From Thiothrix winogradskyi (lineage in GTDB: Bacteria; Pseudomonadota; Gammaproteobacteria; Thiotrichales; Thiotrichaceae), in contig NZ_CP091244.1 of assembly GCF_021650935.1 (NCBI RefSeq), positions 2,170,001 to 2,234,000 of the forward strand: a DNA stretch of 64,000 nucleotides, in the 5' to 3' direction. This document shows, one piece after another, positions 63,124 through 64,000 of the stretch. Numbering within the stretch: the first letter of the stretch is position 1; every line of letters begins with the position of its first letter. The notes under the pieces were generated by a model. It ran no database searches and was not told where the DNA came from. It worked only from the letters and a program-made list of their open reading frames with translations. The position numbers and the translations under genes are program-made.

Positions 63124-63527
63124 GACAAATTCCTTGCCTCAATATGGTGGGAATAGTCTATGTGGTGTTTGCTGTTTTTAACAAGTTGATAGTGTGTAAT
63201 TGCTGATTTTTTGTGTGCAATCAGGTATACATAAGCCACGATAATTTTGGGCTATACCTTATGATGACTCCTACCCCGCTTTTTTCTCATGCCATCCATC
63301 TGTCTTGCTGGACGGTAGATATTGTGCAGGAGTACTGATAGCTTGTGTGAAGACAATGCTGAACTGATTGTTGTGCAGTGAAAATACGTGATTTGCTCCA
63401 CTAACATTACATTGAGCGTAACTGCTGAAAATGGGATTGAGGCGCAAGAACGGAAAATTAATATGTTGGTTTATGGGATGTTTGGGTTGATGCGGAAAGA
63501 AAACTTACAGATGGAGTGGGGGTAAAT
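63124..63527 (+). other. Intergenic region with a possible gene remnant
   Basis: 404 bases without a confident gene. Near its right end (about 63388-63525) a frame ending in a TAA just before the next gene reads ITLSVTAENGIEAQERKINM, then LVYGMFGLMRKENLQMEW. The EAQERKINMLVYGMFGL part resembles the C-terminal tail of some restriction-modification proteins (EIDxLVYxLYGL). It is too short to be sure. The rest holds nothing that I can identify. Confidence 0.3.
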
Positions 63528-64000
63528 ATGAACTCAGAAGAGCAAGAGAATAATCAGTCGCTACTCATATTTGAACAATGGTTGAAAGATCATTGGTTAA
63601 TATTTTTTATGATGGGCTTGTTAATAATTGCAATCGTAGTTGTCGGAACAGTTGCCTTTTTTTATTTTCAACAACAATCCAGTATTTTTCCTATAAATAA
63701 TAATCGTGCTGACTGGGGAGTCACTGGCGATTTTTTTGGTGGAATTCTCAATCCAGTTTTTGCATTTCTAGGGTTGATAATGTTGCTTGCTACGCTTTAT
63801 CAATCTCAGAGGGAACTGGCTTTGACTCGTGAGGAATTGACAAGATCAACTGAAGCATTAAAAGATCAAGCACTAACACAACAGCAGCAGAGATTTGAAA
63901 ATACATTTTTTTCATTATTAGCTCATCATAACACTTTGTTAGATGTTGTTCGTAGAAGTAATTACGAATTTGATTGGAGCGCAGTTAACTCTCCAGAATG
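63528..64000 (+). CDS. Putative phage abortive-infection protein (AbiC-like), 5' part only
   Basis: Open from ATG 63528 (GGGGG upstream) to the window end, 157 codons seen. Two membrane helices (about 24-46 and 76-95), the DWGVTGDFFGGILNPVFAFL segment, a coiled coil (QSQRELALTREELTRSTEAL) and FENTFFSLLAHHNTLLDVVR, a pattern typical of the PutAbiC family. Base composition is AT-richer than its left neighbours. The C-terminus lies beyond the window. Confidence 0.78.
   Translation, partial: MNSEEQENNQSLLIFEQWLKDHWLIFFMMGLLIIAIVVVGTVAFFYFQQQSSIFPINNNRADWGVTGDFFGGILNPVFAFLGLIMLLATLYQSQRELALTREELTRSTEALKDQALTQQQQRFENTFFSLLAHHNTLLDVVRRSNYEFDWSAVNSPE

Overview
The window looks like chromosome from a gammaproteobacterium, plausibly a filamentous sulfur oxidiser of the Thiothrix/Thiotrichales type. 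The gene orders M23 peptidase / tyrS / rrn, dnaX-ebfC-recR and leuC-leuD-leuB-usg-fimV-truA are gammaproteobacterial. The order, an IPTL-CTERM surface protein and the Pil-Chp and FimV genes support the class; the genus is only inferred.

Region by region. (1) 1-3032: a leftward M23 peptidase cut by the window edge, divergent from tyrS. (2) 3046-14118: two complete rRNA operons in direct tandem (16S-tRNA-Ile-tRNA-Ala-23S-5S each), period about 5.5 kb, each with its own terminator. The copies differ at places that should be invariant. (3) 14158-21885, minus strand: a Pil-Chp-like chemosensory operon (PilH-like, CheW/PilI-like, a periplasmic amino-acid-type binding protein, PilJ-like MCP, ChpA-like hybrid CheA, extra response regulator). 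(4) 22014-25177: SRP RNA, then dnaX-ebfC-recR-hinT. dnaX carries an A10 run directly before a 118 bp palindrome that is translated in frame. (5) 25227-29569: an unknown lipoprotein and a hipA-hipB-lipoprotein operon with visible operator-like palindromes.

(6) 29668-50088: a 20 kb block of five very large secreted surface proteins built from SdrD B-like, GEVED, beta-propeller-like, choice-of-anchor-like and DUF11 modules. The first gene is broken by a nonsense codon and by a 600 bp IS200-type element. The last encodes 2606 residues with 16 B-repeats and an IPTL-CTERM tail. A 13-base motif sits 94-97 bases before three of these genes. This block is the most distinctive part of the window. (7) 50243-60444: leuC, an entericidin-like lipoprotein, leuD, leuB, a catalytic-cysteine-less Asd homologue (Usg-1 type), fimV, truA, an RDD-like protein and a UbiH-family hydroxylase. 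(8) 60472-64000: a secreted alpha/beta hydrolase, an unknown protein, a toxin-antitoxin pair with a fused antitoxin, an orphan VapB-like antitoxin and the start of a putative AbiC-type phage-defence protein.

Functional links: FimV and the Pil-Chp array belong to the same twitching/surface-sensing network in Pseudomonas, and the adhesin block could supply the surface contact or sheath components. That connection is inference. Coordinates and starts were worked out by eye; boundaries of RNA genes are good to a few bases.
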